Below are positions 20,941 through 31,902 of a DNA stretch of 64,000 nt, in pieces. The number at the start of each line of letters is the position of its first letter. Position 1 is the first letter of the stretch. The notes below the pieces were generated by a model that worked only from the letters and a program-made list of their open reading frames with translations, did not search any database and was not told the DNA's origin. This DNA comes from Pithys albifrons albifrons (Eukaryota; Chordata; Aves; Passeriformes; Thamnophilidae), in contig NC_092461.1 in the NCBI RefSeq assembly GCF_047495875.1, positions 94,432,431-94,496,430 on the forward strand, in the 5' to 3' direction. A program made the position numbers and the translations under genes.

Positions 20941-21790
20941 TTTTGGGGCTGGAAGTCAGCTTGAAGAAGACAGAAGTTCTCTACCAACCTGCACCTCAGG
21001 AAGTCTTCCATCATCCCCACATAACCATAGGTGAATCAGAGCTTAAGTCAGTCCAGCAGTTCACCTATCTGGGAAGTATCATTTCCTCAGACTGTAAGAT
21101 TGACAAAGAGATAGACAACAGGCTGGCAAAGGCATACAAAGCCTTCGGAAGACTCCATAAAAGAGTCTGGTGCAAGAAACACCTGAAGAAAAATACAAAG
21201 ATCAGTGTCTACAGAGCCATTGTACTGTCTGCTCCTTTATATGGGTCTGAATCATGGGTCATCTATCACCACCACATGTGGCTTCTCAAATGCTTCCATC
21301 AGCGCTGCCTCCGTTCAATCCTAAACATCCACTGGACTGATTACGTGACAAATATGTCTGTTCCTGAACAGGCAGGGGTCAGCAGTATCGAGGCCATGCT
21401 GATGAGAACGCAGCTGCACTGGGCAGGGCACGTCTCCAGGATGGAGGATCACCACCTCCTGAAGACTGTGCTCTATGGTGAACTCGCCACCTGCTGCCGC
21501 AGGAGAAGAGCCCCAAAGAAGAGATACAAGAACTCAGCCTTGGCCATATTGACTGTCATCAGTGGTCCACTCTGGCCTCCAATCGGGATTCATGGAGACA
21601 CACCATTCACAACGCTGCTGCTTCCTTTGAGAACGCATGCAGAGTCAGTCTTGAGGAGAAAATACAATACAGAAAGAACCGTTCTTGCCAATATCGCCAA
21701 AGGAGACGTTCCGATGTGCCTTTTGTGACTGGATTTGCCTATCCTGTATAGGCCTTTTTAGCCACCAGCACGCTTGCAGCAAGCGTGGGT
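20925..21790 (+). pseudogene. RTE thumb / C-terminal region and finger (broken)
   Basis: Open from about 20925 to 21520: FAEAVELLGLEVSLKKTEVLYQ, QFTYLGSIISSDCKIDKEIDNRLAKAYKAFGRLHKRVW, YGSESWVIYHHHM, LRSILNIHWTDYV, LHWAGHVSRMED, YGELATCC. After RYKN, about 17 nt are missing compared with copies 1 and 2, shifting the frame. The finger follows in another frame with a stop in place of Arg in LSRIGLF. Confidence 0.85.
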
Positions 21791-21989
21791 ACAACCCTTC
21801 CCAAGTCTTCGTTCACAAAGCCTAGCCATGATGATGATCTCACAAGTATGGAAGAGATAGCTACTGCTGGTGTGAGTGCTGGAAGAGTCATGAACTTTCA
21901 CCCATGTAATTCATTTGTGTAAACAAACAGGACTGGAGTTTGTAAGGAAATGGTTTACTGTAAGATAATACTTCATTCCATGTGTATTA

Positions 21990-22640
21990 GGGTGAATTCG
22001 AAAAGATGCCAGAAAGTGAACCAGACACGCTGTTGAGAAATTAGCAAACAGGGTTTTTTATTAACAGAAATTGCTGAGTAACAGGACTTTTATGGTGGAC
22101 AAGGAGGAGGAAGAAAACGGAAGGGAAGAAACCCCTCAAAGAGCGGTAAACCCAGGCACGCAAAGACACCCCACTCACCAAGGGGGGTGCAGCTAATGCA
22201 AATATCTTACCAACCCACACACACTTAGATTTTCCAAAGGAGGAAGCCGAGACCAGGTGCGCTAACTTGCTGCAGTAACAGGTGCTCCCGGTGTTTTAAA
22301 ATGCAAGGGTTTTCCCATGCTGCAAGCAAGCCCCTCCGCGCACCAGTTATTTGCCCTTAAAATACAGGTGGCCAGCAACGTCTGCCTAGGCGGGTGTGTC
22401 CAATACCGCCCCTAACACCGCCTAGGATGAAGTCACCAGCTCCACCCATTTGTTACATAACAGTTTTCTCTCTGTGCATGTGCGTGGGCATTGGAATGTC
22501 CCTGAGCATGCACAAAATTGCTTGGAGGTCTTCAGTTATTTGGGCCTAAGGGATAGCCTTCCTCCTCTTCTCCCTCAGTTTCTCCTTCAAATGACCTCCA
22601 AATGCAACTAGCCAATCAAAAGAGGCCAATTAGTTTTAGT
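21990..22640 (-). mobile_element. Possible ERV LTR fragment, minus strand
   Basis: A GC-richer block of about 650 bp right of the RTE. The minus strand carries an AATAAA signal (rc of 22057-22062), and CCAAT-type sequences lie near 22611. The + strand starts near 'gtgaattcgaaaagatgcc'. No matching terminal TG/CA and duplication could be fixed, so the LTR assignment is tentative. Confidence 0.35.
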
Positions 22641-22649
22641 TTATAGCTA

Positions 22650-25600
22650 GCTCTTTCTTCAATGGCGAAGTTTTTACTTCATCTCTTCTTGTTACTAGCA
22701 ACAAGGTAGGAAATTATATAAACTGTGCCCAGATGGCTGGCCAAAGCACAGACCAAAAACCATGTAGCTTTCTGTTCAAACTGAATTGGAAAAGCTGCAT
22801 GGAAGAGCCCTGCAAAACAAAGGGATAATTCAGAAAACAACACTATTGCTTTCTACTTCGCCTGTGTTTAACCCATGCAATACCACAACTTAATTGCATA
22901 CTTGGACCTTTCTTTTAGGCTCCTTTGATTTTTCATTGTGTTTAAAATACTAATCTCAATGATCTGATTTTATTCTGCCTGACTGAAAAGACAGAGGAAG
23001 CACAGATAGAAGGAAAGGCATCTAGAGGGTCTCAGAGGTCCCTTATTAAACTTGGTGACACTAACGTTCTCCCATGAGTACAATTAAAGGTAAAGTGAAA
23101 TGGTGGGACACTATATACTTAAGTGAAGAATTAGCTGATAGGCAAGAAATCATTTCAGCAAAGTAATGAGAAACCTGTTCCTCTGAGATGTGCTGTGGAA
23201 CTAACATGCATAACTTTTCTTCTGTCTCAGAAATCTTGCAATACTAGTAGACCATACAGGAAAAGAAAATCATTAAGTGACCAGGAATGAATCCTTGCCT
23301 GTTTTGCAACATAATTAACTGAAAATATTCCTCTTTAACTGTATTGTTTATTCTATTACACTGATAGTCTTATTAGTATTCTGAACAGTCTTAAATGATT
23401 TTATTTTATATTGTTTATTGTGAAATTGTGAATTCTAGTTTACTAAGTCCAGTTTTAAAATCAAATTAAATTAGGATAGGAAATAAAATTAGAACATGCG
23501 GTAATACTCCACTGCAGGTATGACACTTCTTCTCTGAAGAGAACAACCCAAACTGGGTAATGATGTCTAAGCAGAAAAATTATTTAAAAAAGAATATTAA
23601 AAAATCATCCATGATATAGATATCACTCACTTGCCCCTCCCCTTTCTTCCTTTCTTTAAAGGCTTTTTTCTAGGAATATTTTTAATAGATCTCTGTATGT
23701 ATACATACATAAATTTATGCTAAAAATAAAATGCAACTATAAATATAATTAAAAGTTTTTCACAGATTATCTCTGTGAGAATAAATTCTTCCATAGCATT
23801 ATAAAAACTGAGTCATAAAACTAAAGTGAAATAGTGCTTCTTTTTTGTATTTACATTGTAATTAGTTCAAATTTACAACATGTAACTCAACAGTGAATGT
23901 TTCTTTCCATCCACCTCAGCAGAAAAACTGATTCTAAATGGGAGTCTGCTTTCAGATTATTCCATCATAACTTTATGAAACAAAAGAACAATTGTTCTGA
24001 TGGACCTAAAATTTTCATGATCTACTCTTGTTTGTTTGTTTGTTTGTTTGTTGTTCTTAATGAACATTCAGCTGGTGGTGTTAAGGAAAACATTGGAACT
24101 TATGCTGGCTGGGTCTTCTCCCAGTCCTCTCCTTTCTTGGTTGAAGGATTTACACATTTTCAGTGTGAGGAAAGTCTCATGTTGAAAGCAGCCTGAGTAA
24201 TGGCTGACACTTTTCAACAGAACTTGCCTGCTTTCAATGAAGTTGAATCATAATGAGATAGCGACACACTTAGATTAAGGTTTCTGAAAGGTACTGCACC
24301 TCATGTTCAGTTATGAACTCATTTGCATACTTCTAATAATTGGTAGAATTAGACAAAGTAAAGTAAGGAGTTCCATGAAGGTGACTAGAATACTAGGTTG
24401 GTACATAATATGCAGGGTGCATCACCATATGAAAATCTGCTTGGAATTATGTGTGGAATAAACAAATTTGTTCCAGACATAAGGAAAACAGAAAATTGGC
24501 GGTGCTTAGTATTTCAGTGGCATTCAGGTGAGTTTTTGCAGAGACTGTATGTGAGTATAAATATTCGTACTGCATCACTTCTGAAAGACAACAGGATAGT
24601 TAGTCCCTTCTGTCCTTATGTTTTGCAAACAGAGAATTAAAAACTTCGCAAATTTCATGAGAGAACTAATCTTCAGTATCCAGATAATATCAAGGGATTC
24701 TTCTCTGTGTGAAAGTTGTTACCATCTCTGAAAACAGTGATAGAGCTGGAAGAAAAAGGCAGATGTTCCAGTTAGTGGGAGCTGAGCCTTTTTTCCAATA
24801 TTTGAGTCCTATCAGTATTACAACTAAAAGTTTCCATACTTCACAAGGCAGTAATAAAAGGAGTGAATAATGAAGAAACTTCCTTTTGAAAATAACATTG
24901 CTTCCACAACAAAAAATTCCCAGTACCCCTTGCATCCAGTAACCAAAACTGACATTTTCAGTCACAGCTAACCATGCTTGTGAAACTTATAAGCACAGAC
25001 CAGTGTCTCCAGGACTCAAGTACCTGTGACTCTCAGGGGACCTTCACATACCAAGACTGGCATAATGGGCATGAATCTCTGGAACTTTCCTTTTTTCAGC
25101 AGGGCTGGGCTGTTAGTTTGGTTCACTGTGTCTTGTGAAACCATGGCCTGAGAAGAGGTTAGTCAAAACATTTCCAAGTAAGTTTGTTTCTCCATTGAAA
25201 AATTATAGTTTTATCGAAGTGCATTGCTGGTAGCAACTTGCTAGTTTTAATGAAGTATGAATATAGGGAATGTTTCCGAGAAAGAAAAGCAGAATGACAG
25301 GCAGGAAGAAAGGCTGAAAGGTGGCAGTATGGAGAATTAGCACAGCACAGTGAGATCTAAAACTCTCACAGGAGTTCTGTAAGAGTTTTATTATACCTCC
25401 AGATTTTTTGAATTTGAGCTTCAGGTAAAGCTATTAAATAATTATCACTCCAAAGGAAAAAAAGGAAAGCATTTGCAAAGAGGTTTACCCTACAATCTAG
25501 CACAGTATTTGAATATATTATCCCATTCTAACTGGATAGAGGTAAGATTTGAACATCAAAATCTTTCTGCCAGGCAAGTGCCATAAGGTGCAAATCAGTT

Positions 25601-27084
25601 GCTCGTTTCTTACTTAGAGTGCTCTTGTGCATTGAGGGAGGGGGTAAAGAAAAGAAAGGAATTCACATCTCTCTTGCATACTTGTACCACTACAGAACAA
25701 AACCAACTGTCTGAATGTAAGAAATTTGTCATGAAATAGGACTTTTTTTCCTTTGGCTCATCTATATTTTTTCCCTATGTTTTTGTTCTGTGTCTTCTTT
25801 AAATGTGTGATATTATTTTTATCACTATTATTATTTCACCATTCCAAATTCCATCTATGCTTTTTCCTATTTCTGCTCTATTCATAGTTTGCAGCATTTT
25901 TCACAACCAGCCAGCCTTTTTCTCCTGTTTCTTCTTTTTCTTCTCTCTCCTTCTCTTGTGTATCTTCATGTTGTGAAGGAAAGAAACATTATAGAGCAAA
26001 TGCAACTAAAACATACCTATGCATCCATGTGGGACTTTATAGAAGTAAATACAATGAACTTGTGATCTGCAGAAATAAAAGTGAATCAATTACAGTTAAA
26101 ATACCAACCAGTTCAATATTACAACACAAATATTTATTCAAAATGAATGAGTGATTACAGTATCTATTCCCCTACATCTGTCTAGCATTAACTGTTACAA
26201 AATCCAGTTTCTTTAAATGAAAGGTGGATTATACAAATATAGTATCTCATTATTGATAATCACTCTTTTGTGAAATAGTTTAATTTGTAAACTACTTTCC
26301 TAACAAGAGCTGCTTGAAAATACTATTAGAATAAAACATGTCTGAAAAACATGAACAAATGACAATATACTGCTGCCAGTAGGCTTAGAAGGAAAATCCA
26401 ATGTGACTTGCATTACACTGAAAAATGTAATTCTTTGGAATATGTAAAGGTTTTTATATGGATGGTATAGTTCTTTGCAATCATTCCAGTGAGACAGGAA
26501 CTGCATTTACCAGCAGACCAATTGATTGGTTTAAAATACAATTTGAAGTAAGGTACAATGGGGTACAAAATTACTTCTCCAAAGATGTGGAGTAAATATC
26601 TCTGTTGCTTTTTTTAACTCTTATGTTCTAATTACCTGACAAATAGCTAACAGTTAGAGTTGGAGGAAGAGGTTCTGGGTTTGTTTTGTTGGGTTTTTTT
26701 CCCTATCTTTTCTATCTTTTGCAAGGTGATTTTTCAGCCAGATTGGTAACTGAACCAGGTAAATATTAATCATAGAAGCATGAATGCAAGACAGAAGTAA
26801 GAACATGTAGGATGTAGGTGTCCCTGTGATTTTGGTATGTTTTGTCTTAATCTAAAGAAGAGCCTTGCATAGAACTGGTTTAACAGATGAGGTGAACTTT
26901 TATATTCAGTCTTATATCTGAAATTTCCCTGAGAGGCAAGACAGTTTTAATATTTCTCTCTGTGACATTATTTTCTTTTTCTTATTTTGGAATTGGTCTA
27001 GTTATAGTCTATTATTAAAACAAGCATTATTCCACCTATTTCAAGACGAAAATGGATCTTGGCTAGACCAAATATCTTGTCCTT
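22650..27084. other. AT-rich sequence, nothing recognised
   Basis: About 4.4 kb without a convincing gene or transposable element; one (TTTG)n microsatellite at 24028-24052. Confidence 0.5.
24028..24052. repeat. (TTTG)n microsatellite
   Basis: About six TTTG units. Confidence 0.9.
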
Positions 27085-27095
27085 AATCTTTCCAG
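27085..27095. repeat. Target-site duplication of composite SINE, left
   Basis: AATCTTTCCAG, identical to 27461-27471. Confidence 0.9.
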
Positions 27096-27100
27096 GGGGT

Positions 27101-27173
27101 GGTCCTGTGGTGTAATGGAGAGCCCTCTGGACTCCAGATCCCAAGGTCAGGAGTTCGAGTCTCATTAGGGACC
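27101..27173 (+). promoter_or_regulatory. tRNA-derived head with Pol III A and B boxes
   Basis: The acceptor stem pairs GGTCCTG (27101-27107) with AGGGACC (27167-27173) at six of seven positions, counting one G-U. The A box is at 27108-27118 and the B box at about 27149-27162. The anticodon loop CTCCAGA equals that of tRNA-Trp (CCA), but the D-arm 'taatggag' is closer to some Arg tRNAs, so the parent tRNA is uncertain. The anticodon stem is mispaired, so this is not a working tRNA gene. Confidence 0.75.
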
Positions 27174-27191
27174 GTCCCCTGGCAGTTCAAT

Positions 27192-27269
27192 GCCTCCCTG
27201 CCATCCAATCATGTCAGATCTCGGATGCTCAGCAGGGTCAGCCCTGGTTAGTACTGCGTGCTGTAGACA
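27192..27269 (+). other. 5S rRNA-derived segment in the SINE
   Basis: 'gtcagatctcggatgctc', 'agcagggtcagccctgg' and 'ttagtact' follow vertebrate 5S rRNA from about nt 37 to 79. Then 'gcgtgctgtagac' follows 5S nt ~105-117, with the intervening ~25 nt (the C-box region) missing. 'gcctccctgcca' at 27192 may be the decayed 5S start. The 5S A box and intermediate element are kept. Confidence 0.75.
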
Positions 27270-27408
27270 GTCCTGAGGACTTCACTGTCACTGTCCAAGC
27301 TCACTCGGCCATGGCAGATGGACCTTAGGACTTAAATGGTGGGGCCAGTTCTGTGCACGCTGAGCCTCACCTAAAAAATCCACTGCACAGGCTCGAAGGG
27401 CACACCCA
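27270..27408 (+). other. Segment matching the RTE 5' UTR
   Basis: Aligns with 18189-18328: both begin 'gtcctgagg', share 'gtccaagctc', 'ggccagtt', 'gcctcacctaaaaaa' and end 'cacccac'. Differences are mostly transitions and one or two small gaps. Confidence 0.85.
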
Positions 27409-27454
27409 CGTGGGGAGAGCCCTTCCCAAATCTTCGTTTACAAAGTTTGGCCAT
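27409..27454 (+). other. Segment matching the RTE 3' end
   Basis: Aligns with the last ~50 bp of the RTE copies (for example 21786-21829): 'cccttcccaaatcttcg' then 'acaaag' and 'ggccat'. This tail is what the reverse transcriptase would recognise. Confidence 0.85.
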
Positions 27455-27460
27455 ACACAC

Positions 27461-27471
27461 AATCTTTCCAG
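27461..27471. repeat. Target-site duplication of composite SINE, right
   Basis: AATCTTTCCAG, directly after the ACACAC-type 3' end of the SINE. Confidence 0.9.
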
Positions 27472-30400
27472 ATAATGTTTTACTTCAGTAGGAGTTAAAA
27501 TGTGATTCTGTGGATGGATGAAAGAATACAACAGTCAACAAGTAGAAACAATTACCTATTTTTCCTCTTTCTGACCTCTTCCCTACTCATGATTGGATGA
27601 TAAGACACCTCCACTACCTAAACCTTGCCATTCTAATTTAATTCACTCACTGGCAGGAATAGTACAGATTTTTGTCAATTAGCAGGAAACATCCCAGACA
27701 TTTTTGAGGAGGTCTAGAGCAGAGAAGGTAAAGTAATGGGAGCAAGTCATTTGGAGGAAGTAAAGAAGGAGTGTGATGTTTCCCTGGAGGAAAGTGTTGA
27801 GAGTGAACTTATCAAGTAAGGTTAGAAGAGGTAAGATTTTGAAAGACAGTAAGTATGTTGGTTCGGGTTGCTGTCGTACAGCAGTTGCATTGTGTTTACT
27901 TCCTTGCAAAATGCCAGTATTTTGGGTTAACCTATAAGTTAGAAAACATGTTTAGGATAGAAGAATAAGCTGTTTACTGGCTCCTAATAGAGGAATCCTG
28001 ACATTATTCAGCCACTTTGAATGACAAACTATTTGGGAAGAGAGGAACATCAGCAGCTTTCTGTTCAGGTTACACAAGTATGTTCTTTTCCTCAATAGGT
28101 CAAAATGAAACAAAATGCTGTGTTTGACTCAAAGTATTTTTCATGTATTTTTTCCCACCATGCTAAGAAATAAGGCTCCTTGACATTTTTGGTTGAGTTT
28201 TACTTAAATCCTACTCACCAGTCTACAAAGCAAAAAATTTCTCCCATCATCTTTGTGCCTTAATTTTTATTTCCTCTGCACCTTAATGTCAAGTGTCTAA
28301 AGGGCAGAGGATATATTCTAGCTGTTTTGTTGCTGCCAAAGGCCACAGAGATCTAGATTAAATAGTCACTGGAAAAAAAAAGTTGTGTTTTCACTTGGAT
28401 TCAGATTAAACCTGTTTTGTGATAAGCAGTCCAGTGCCCTATTTGGTATCCTGATTTCTTATTTAGAATTAAAATTACAGGTTGTGGATTGCAGAAGAAA
28501 ACCCCAAGCTTCTGAAGTGTTATGACAGATACAAAGTATTGTTTCTTTTCATTCTTTTCTGTGCTGAATAATAAAAAAATAAACCCTTCTGGTGATGTAT
28601 AATGATCAAGACAGGAACCTATGCAGCTGTCTTAGTAGATATCTTCAACCAAATTCAATAAAGAATGAGTTATGTGAGCTCATGTCTCTGTTTTCCCCAT
28701 TGAGATGCCAAAGTCTGGATGAGTGAGTGCATGATTTAAGAGCACATGTTTTAGGGATAAAAATAGTTCTTGCTGGTAAGTTTGCAGATAGATATCTAGG
28801 CAGAACATGAGCAAACACATTAATGAAATAAAATTAAGCTTGACTAGGAAAGGCTTTGTTTGTAGAATAGTTGGCAGTTCCTTTGAAATAATGGGGTTTT
28901 ACTGACTGGCACTAATAGCTGTGGCCAGAGGAATTTCAGATTGAAAAGCAAATGAAGCAGAACAAAGTAAATAGGACAAAAGTGTTGCCAAGTACCCTCC
29001 TTTCAAACACAGGAGGATATGTCAGTGTAAGAATAATATGTTCAGATTCGCTCAGCAAGGCCAGGAGCACCAACTGCAGGTTTAATCAGAGACAGAGAAA
29101 CTCCTTACTGAGAGGTTTGCTTCCTTATAAAATAATGGGTGAAGCAGGTGACTAGCATTAGCTGAAGGCTTCTCAGACTCTCTTGATTTTTAAACAGTTC
29201 TGAAATATGTTACAAGCATCTTCATAATGGAAAATGTAACAGTGAATGACTCAGAGCTGAATTTGTTATGTTGTCAAATGCTGCTTTTCAAAGACAGTCT
29301 GCTTGCTACTACAGTGGCAGACATACACAGTTCCATGGAGTTGGGTTTGGTTTGAGGCTTTTTACCACGTGTGCGCAGTTTTCTGCCTATATCCATTGCT
29401 TGAGATGGATGATATACTTACCTTGGAAATAAGAAAATCATAAAAGAGTGCTCAGAAGATAGACATGGCCTCCATTGATTCAGCTGGGTTTGGCCTAACA
29501 GTATTGTGAAGACTTACAGATTCTGAAGTTTCTGACCTTTTTTTTAGTGCATATTGGCTTGCAGGAGTCCACTACACCAGGTGCACACAGAGCTGCTCAG
29601 GTTTGGGCTGCGCAGGAAATTTTGATGTACTAACAGATGGTACTTTCTTTGTGGCTACACCACTTACTTTAAAATACAAACCACTTCAGCTTCAGGGTAA
29701 ACAAAGTAATCTTCATTTGTTTCCTGCTGGTAAAAGTTCCTGGATTTTAGATAATCAAATTATTTCCCTGCGGACAAGAATCTTTCCTTGGTTAGTTGCC
29801 TTAGCTAAGGAAAACCCAGCAAGGCCCTAGCAATCATTTCTATGTTTGACCTGGAAATTCCCTCCCACAGAGAGGAAATAAAATGGTTTTTCTTGCTTGT
29901 GCAAGTGAAATCAGCTGCCTGGAGAAGGCAGAATCAAGGACCCTGTGGACAACAGTCTTCCCAAGACAGATCTTTCTCCCTAGTATTCCTTTGAATAGTG
30001 TATATGCCAGTCTGTAATGCTAAACCAATCACAGTTGTCAACAGCCAGACATAATCACAACTGCCCACCGAACAGCCAGGCAGTATTCAGAAAATTGCAA
30101 CGAGGTATTACATATTTATTCTCAAATCTGAGAAACATCAGTGACCGTTCTCATTATGTAATGTCTTTGAGTTGTCTTATAGTTAATTTCCTTTGAAGAA
30201 AACAAGTCACTCAATCATTTATAAAGAAAAAGGTGGTTTGGGTTTTTTTTTTTTTGGTTGATTGGTTGGTTTGGGGTTTTTGTTAATGTATTTGCTTTGG
30301 AAAAAACTACCCTGATGGTTACTCTATATGCCATTTAAGAATTAAGCTCAACAAAAATAGGACCATTGAGTTGTCAGAGTATTAATTTGCAAACATACTA

Positions 30401-30600
30401 ATGTACTGAAAAAGGAGAAGCCTCTGGAGCAAGGAGATTCTCTAATGTTCAGAAGTTTTCAGCACTGTATTGCATTAGGAGGTGCTGGTTCATTGTGATC
30501 CTAGTATGAAAGTCACTCACACTCTGTAAAGTGTCCTTTAAAATGGTGTGTTTTAGAGATAACCCTGTAAAGTTAAGAGAGAATAGCAGAGGTAATTTTA
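27472..30600. other. AT-rich sequence, nothing recognised
   Basis: About 3.1 kb. A T/G tract lies at 30237-30285. No gene, RNA or repeat family recognised. Confidence 0.45.
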
Positions 30601-30609
30601 TGTCCCTTC

Positions 30610-31013
30610 ACATTCATGAGTACAGCATCTAATGGGCCTCCAGCTGGCATCCAGCAAGCTCTGCACACCCTGTCCAGTGGACTTTCTCCAATTTTTGCCA
30701 TTTGAGCTACAACAGGAGTTTTAGTTGGAGGCTGGTAACTAGTGGTGTACCACATGGATCAATACTGGGTCCAGTCCCGTTGAACACCTCATGAACAATC
30801 TGGATGATGGGACAGAGTGTAGCCTCAGCAAGTTTGCAATGACATAAAACTATGAAGAGAGGCTAACGGGCCAGAGGGTCATGCTACTGTCCAGAAGGAC
30901 CTTGGCAGAATAGAGAAATGAACTGAGAGGAATCTCATGTTCATCAAGGAGAAGTGCAAAGTCCTGTATATGGGGAGGAAAAATTTCATGCACCCATATA
31001 TGCTGGGGGACCC
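30610..31013 (+). mobile_element. CR1 LINE, 5' part of a copy split by an LTR
   Basis: Degraded CR1 reverse transcriptase end. 'ctagtggtgtaccacatgga' corresponds to the SGVPQG block and 'caatactgggtccagtcc' to SVLGP; then a 'caatctggatgatgggacag' block, and 'aagtgcaaagtcctgtatat' corresponding to KCKVLHLG. Many frame breaks. It continues at 31903 after the inserted LTR. Confidence 0.8.
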
Positions 31014-31902
31014 CGTCTTAGTTTGAGGGAAACCAAAATCTTTACCAAAACCAGAGGAGAGGATTCCTCCTCAATAACCATTTCACCCCTTATTAAATTT
31101 TTAAAAAGTGCTTTTAATTAGAAAATGTATATAAGAAGTTTAACTGTTCTTAACTACTATATATATGTGCATATGTATATATGTATATGTGTATATATAT
31201 ATATAAAACTATAAACAGACCAGAGAAAACCACTCCCCCAGCACCAAAAAACCACAACCCTCAAAAAACTGTAGGCTTCTCCTGGTGCAGTTATATTTAT
31301 GGACAACATCAGTGTCACGCCTTGGCTGGCTGCAAGGTGAATTCTCAGTCTTTTCCCAGCGAGGCAGAGATAAGGGGGATGTAGGAATCATGTGGGGCAG
31401 GATGGAGCCTTTCCTGTGGGGGAAGAGCAGGCTCTCTCTCTCCTTGTCCTTTGTTCAAAAGAAGGAAACTCTGGGAGTTGAGGAGTGGTGGTAATTCCCA
31501 GAAATCTCCTTGCAGACAAAGTTGGTCCACAGGAAAAAGATCTGTAGTGTGTCCAGAAGCAGCTGTGACTCTCCTCTCTCTCCTCTCTCTCTCTCTCTGG
31601 AGCTCAGGGTGCCCAGACATCTGAGGTGGGGGGAAGGCGAAGAGCCGAGACAGAAGGAGCTCTTACCAGCTTAGCAAAACAGTGGCTTTCCCCAGCAGCT
31701 GCCCAAAACCAAGTGAAGCCAGCACACAGGAAAAACCTCTCCCCCTTCCAGGTGCATTGAGTCTGTTTTCTCACCTCTGCCCCACCATTCAGTTGGAATC
31801 TAGAGCCATCAACCACTCCTTTGTTCTCAGTCCCAGCATTTTAACTCCCAAAACCTTTGTGTTGAAAGGGTGAGAAAAATTCCCTGAAGGAACCCTTTGA
31901 CA
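31014..31902 (-). mobile_element. Solo LTR inserted in a CR1 copy, minus strand
   Basis: About 890 bp separating two CR1 parts that are contiguous in the CR1 consensus. On the minus strand it starts TGTCAAAGGG and ends ...AACTAAGACG (a decayed CA). The flanking 6 bp are GGACCC (31008-31013) and GCACCC (31903-31908), five of six identical, a length usual for ERVK-type elements. It contains an AT/TATG microsatellite (31155-31206) and a CT-rich stretch (about 31570-31600). Frames within it on both strands are chance frames. Family name not assigned. Confidence 0.7.
31155..31206. repeat. (TA)n / TATG microsatellite
   Basis: Alternating T/A with G/C interruptions, lying within the 31014-31902 LTR. 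Confidence 0.85.

Larger units (their letters stand above)
17904..21838 (+). mobile_element. RTE-clade LINE (AviRTE-like), near full length, copy 3
   Basis: About 3.9 kb. Order: a ~740-bp 5' region; an apurinic-type endonuclease (CWNIRT near 18685, GDFNTR near 19108, HLIDY near 19307, TDHRL near 19388); a reverse transcriptase (GVDGIPPEIWK near 20140, FVDLTNAFDTVSRKG near 20515, SGVKQGCVLAPTLF near 20688, LLFADDAALVAH near 20880); a post-RT region (YGSESWVIYH near 21242, LHWAGHVSRMED near 21415); a Cys/His finger near 21715-21780; and a short 3' end with (ATG)3. Left flank ATCTCACA (17896-17903) matches the right flank ATCTCACA (21837-21844), suggesting an 8-bp duplication. Frameshifts, stops and small deletions make it inactive. 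Confidence 0.85.
27096..27460 (+). mobile_element. Composite SINE: tRNA head + 5S rRNA segment + RTE 5' UTR + RTE 3' tail
   Basis: 365 bp with a perfect 11-bp target duplication AATCTTTCCAG (27085-27095 and 27461-27471). Four parts in order: tRNA-like head 27101-27173 with A box TGGTGTAATGG and B box GAGTTCGAGTC; 5S rRNA-like segment 27192-27269; about 140 bp matching the 5' UTR of the RTE element (18189-18328); and about 50 bp matching the RTE 3' end ('cccttcccaaatcttcgtt', 'ggccat'). Promoter head plus RTE 3' tail means it was very probably copied by RTE proteins. The family was not recognised by name. Confidence 0.85.

Noticed and set aside
21986..22636. ATTAG as target duplication of an LTR at 21990-22640
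   Set aside because: The left copy is followed by GG rather than TG, so the ends do not fit a canonical LTR.
27101..27173. Possible functional tRNA gene
   Set aside because: The anticodon stem does not pair, and the sequence is the head of a SINE bounded by an 11-bp duplication.
27192..27269. Possible 5S rRNA gene
   Set aside because: The C-box region is deleted, the first third is decayed, and it lies inside the SINE.
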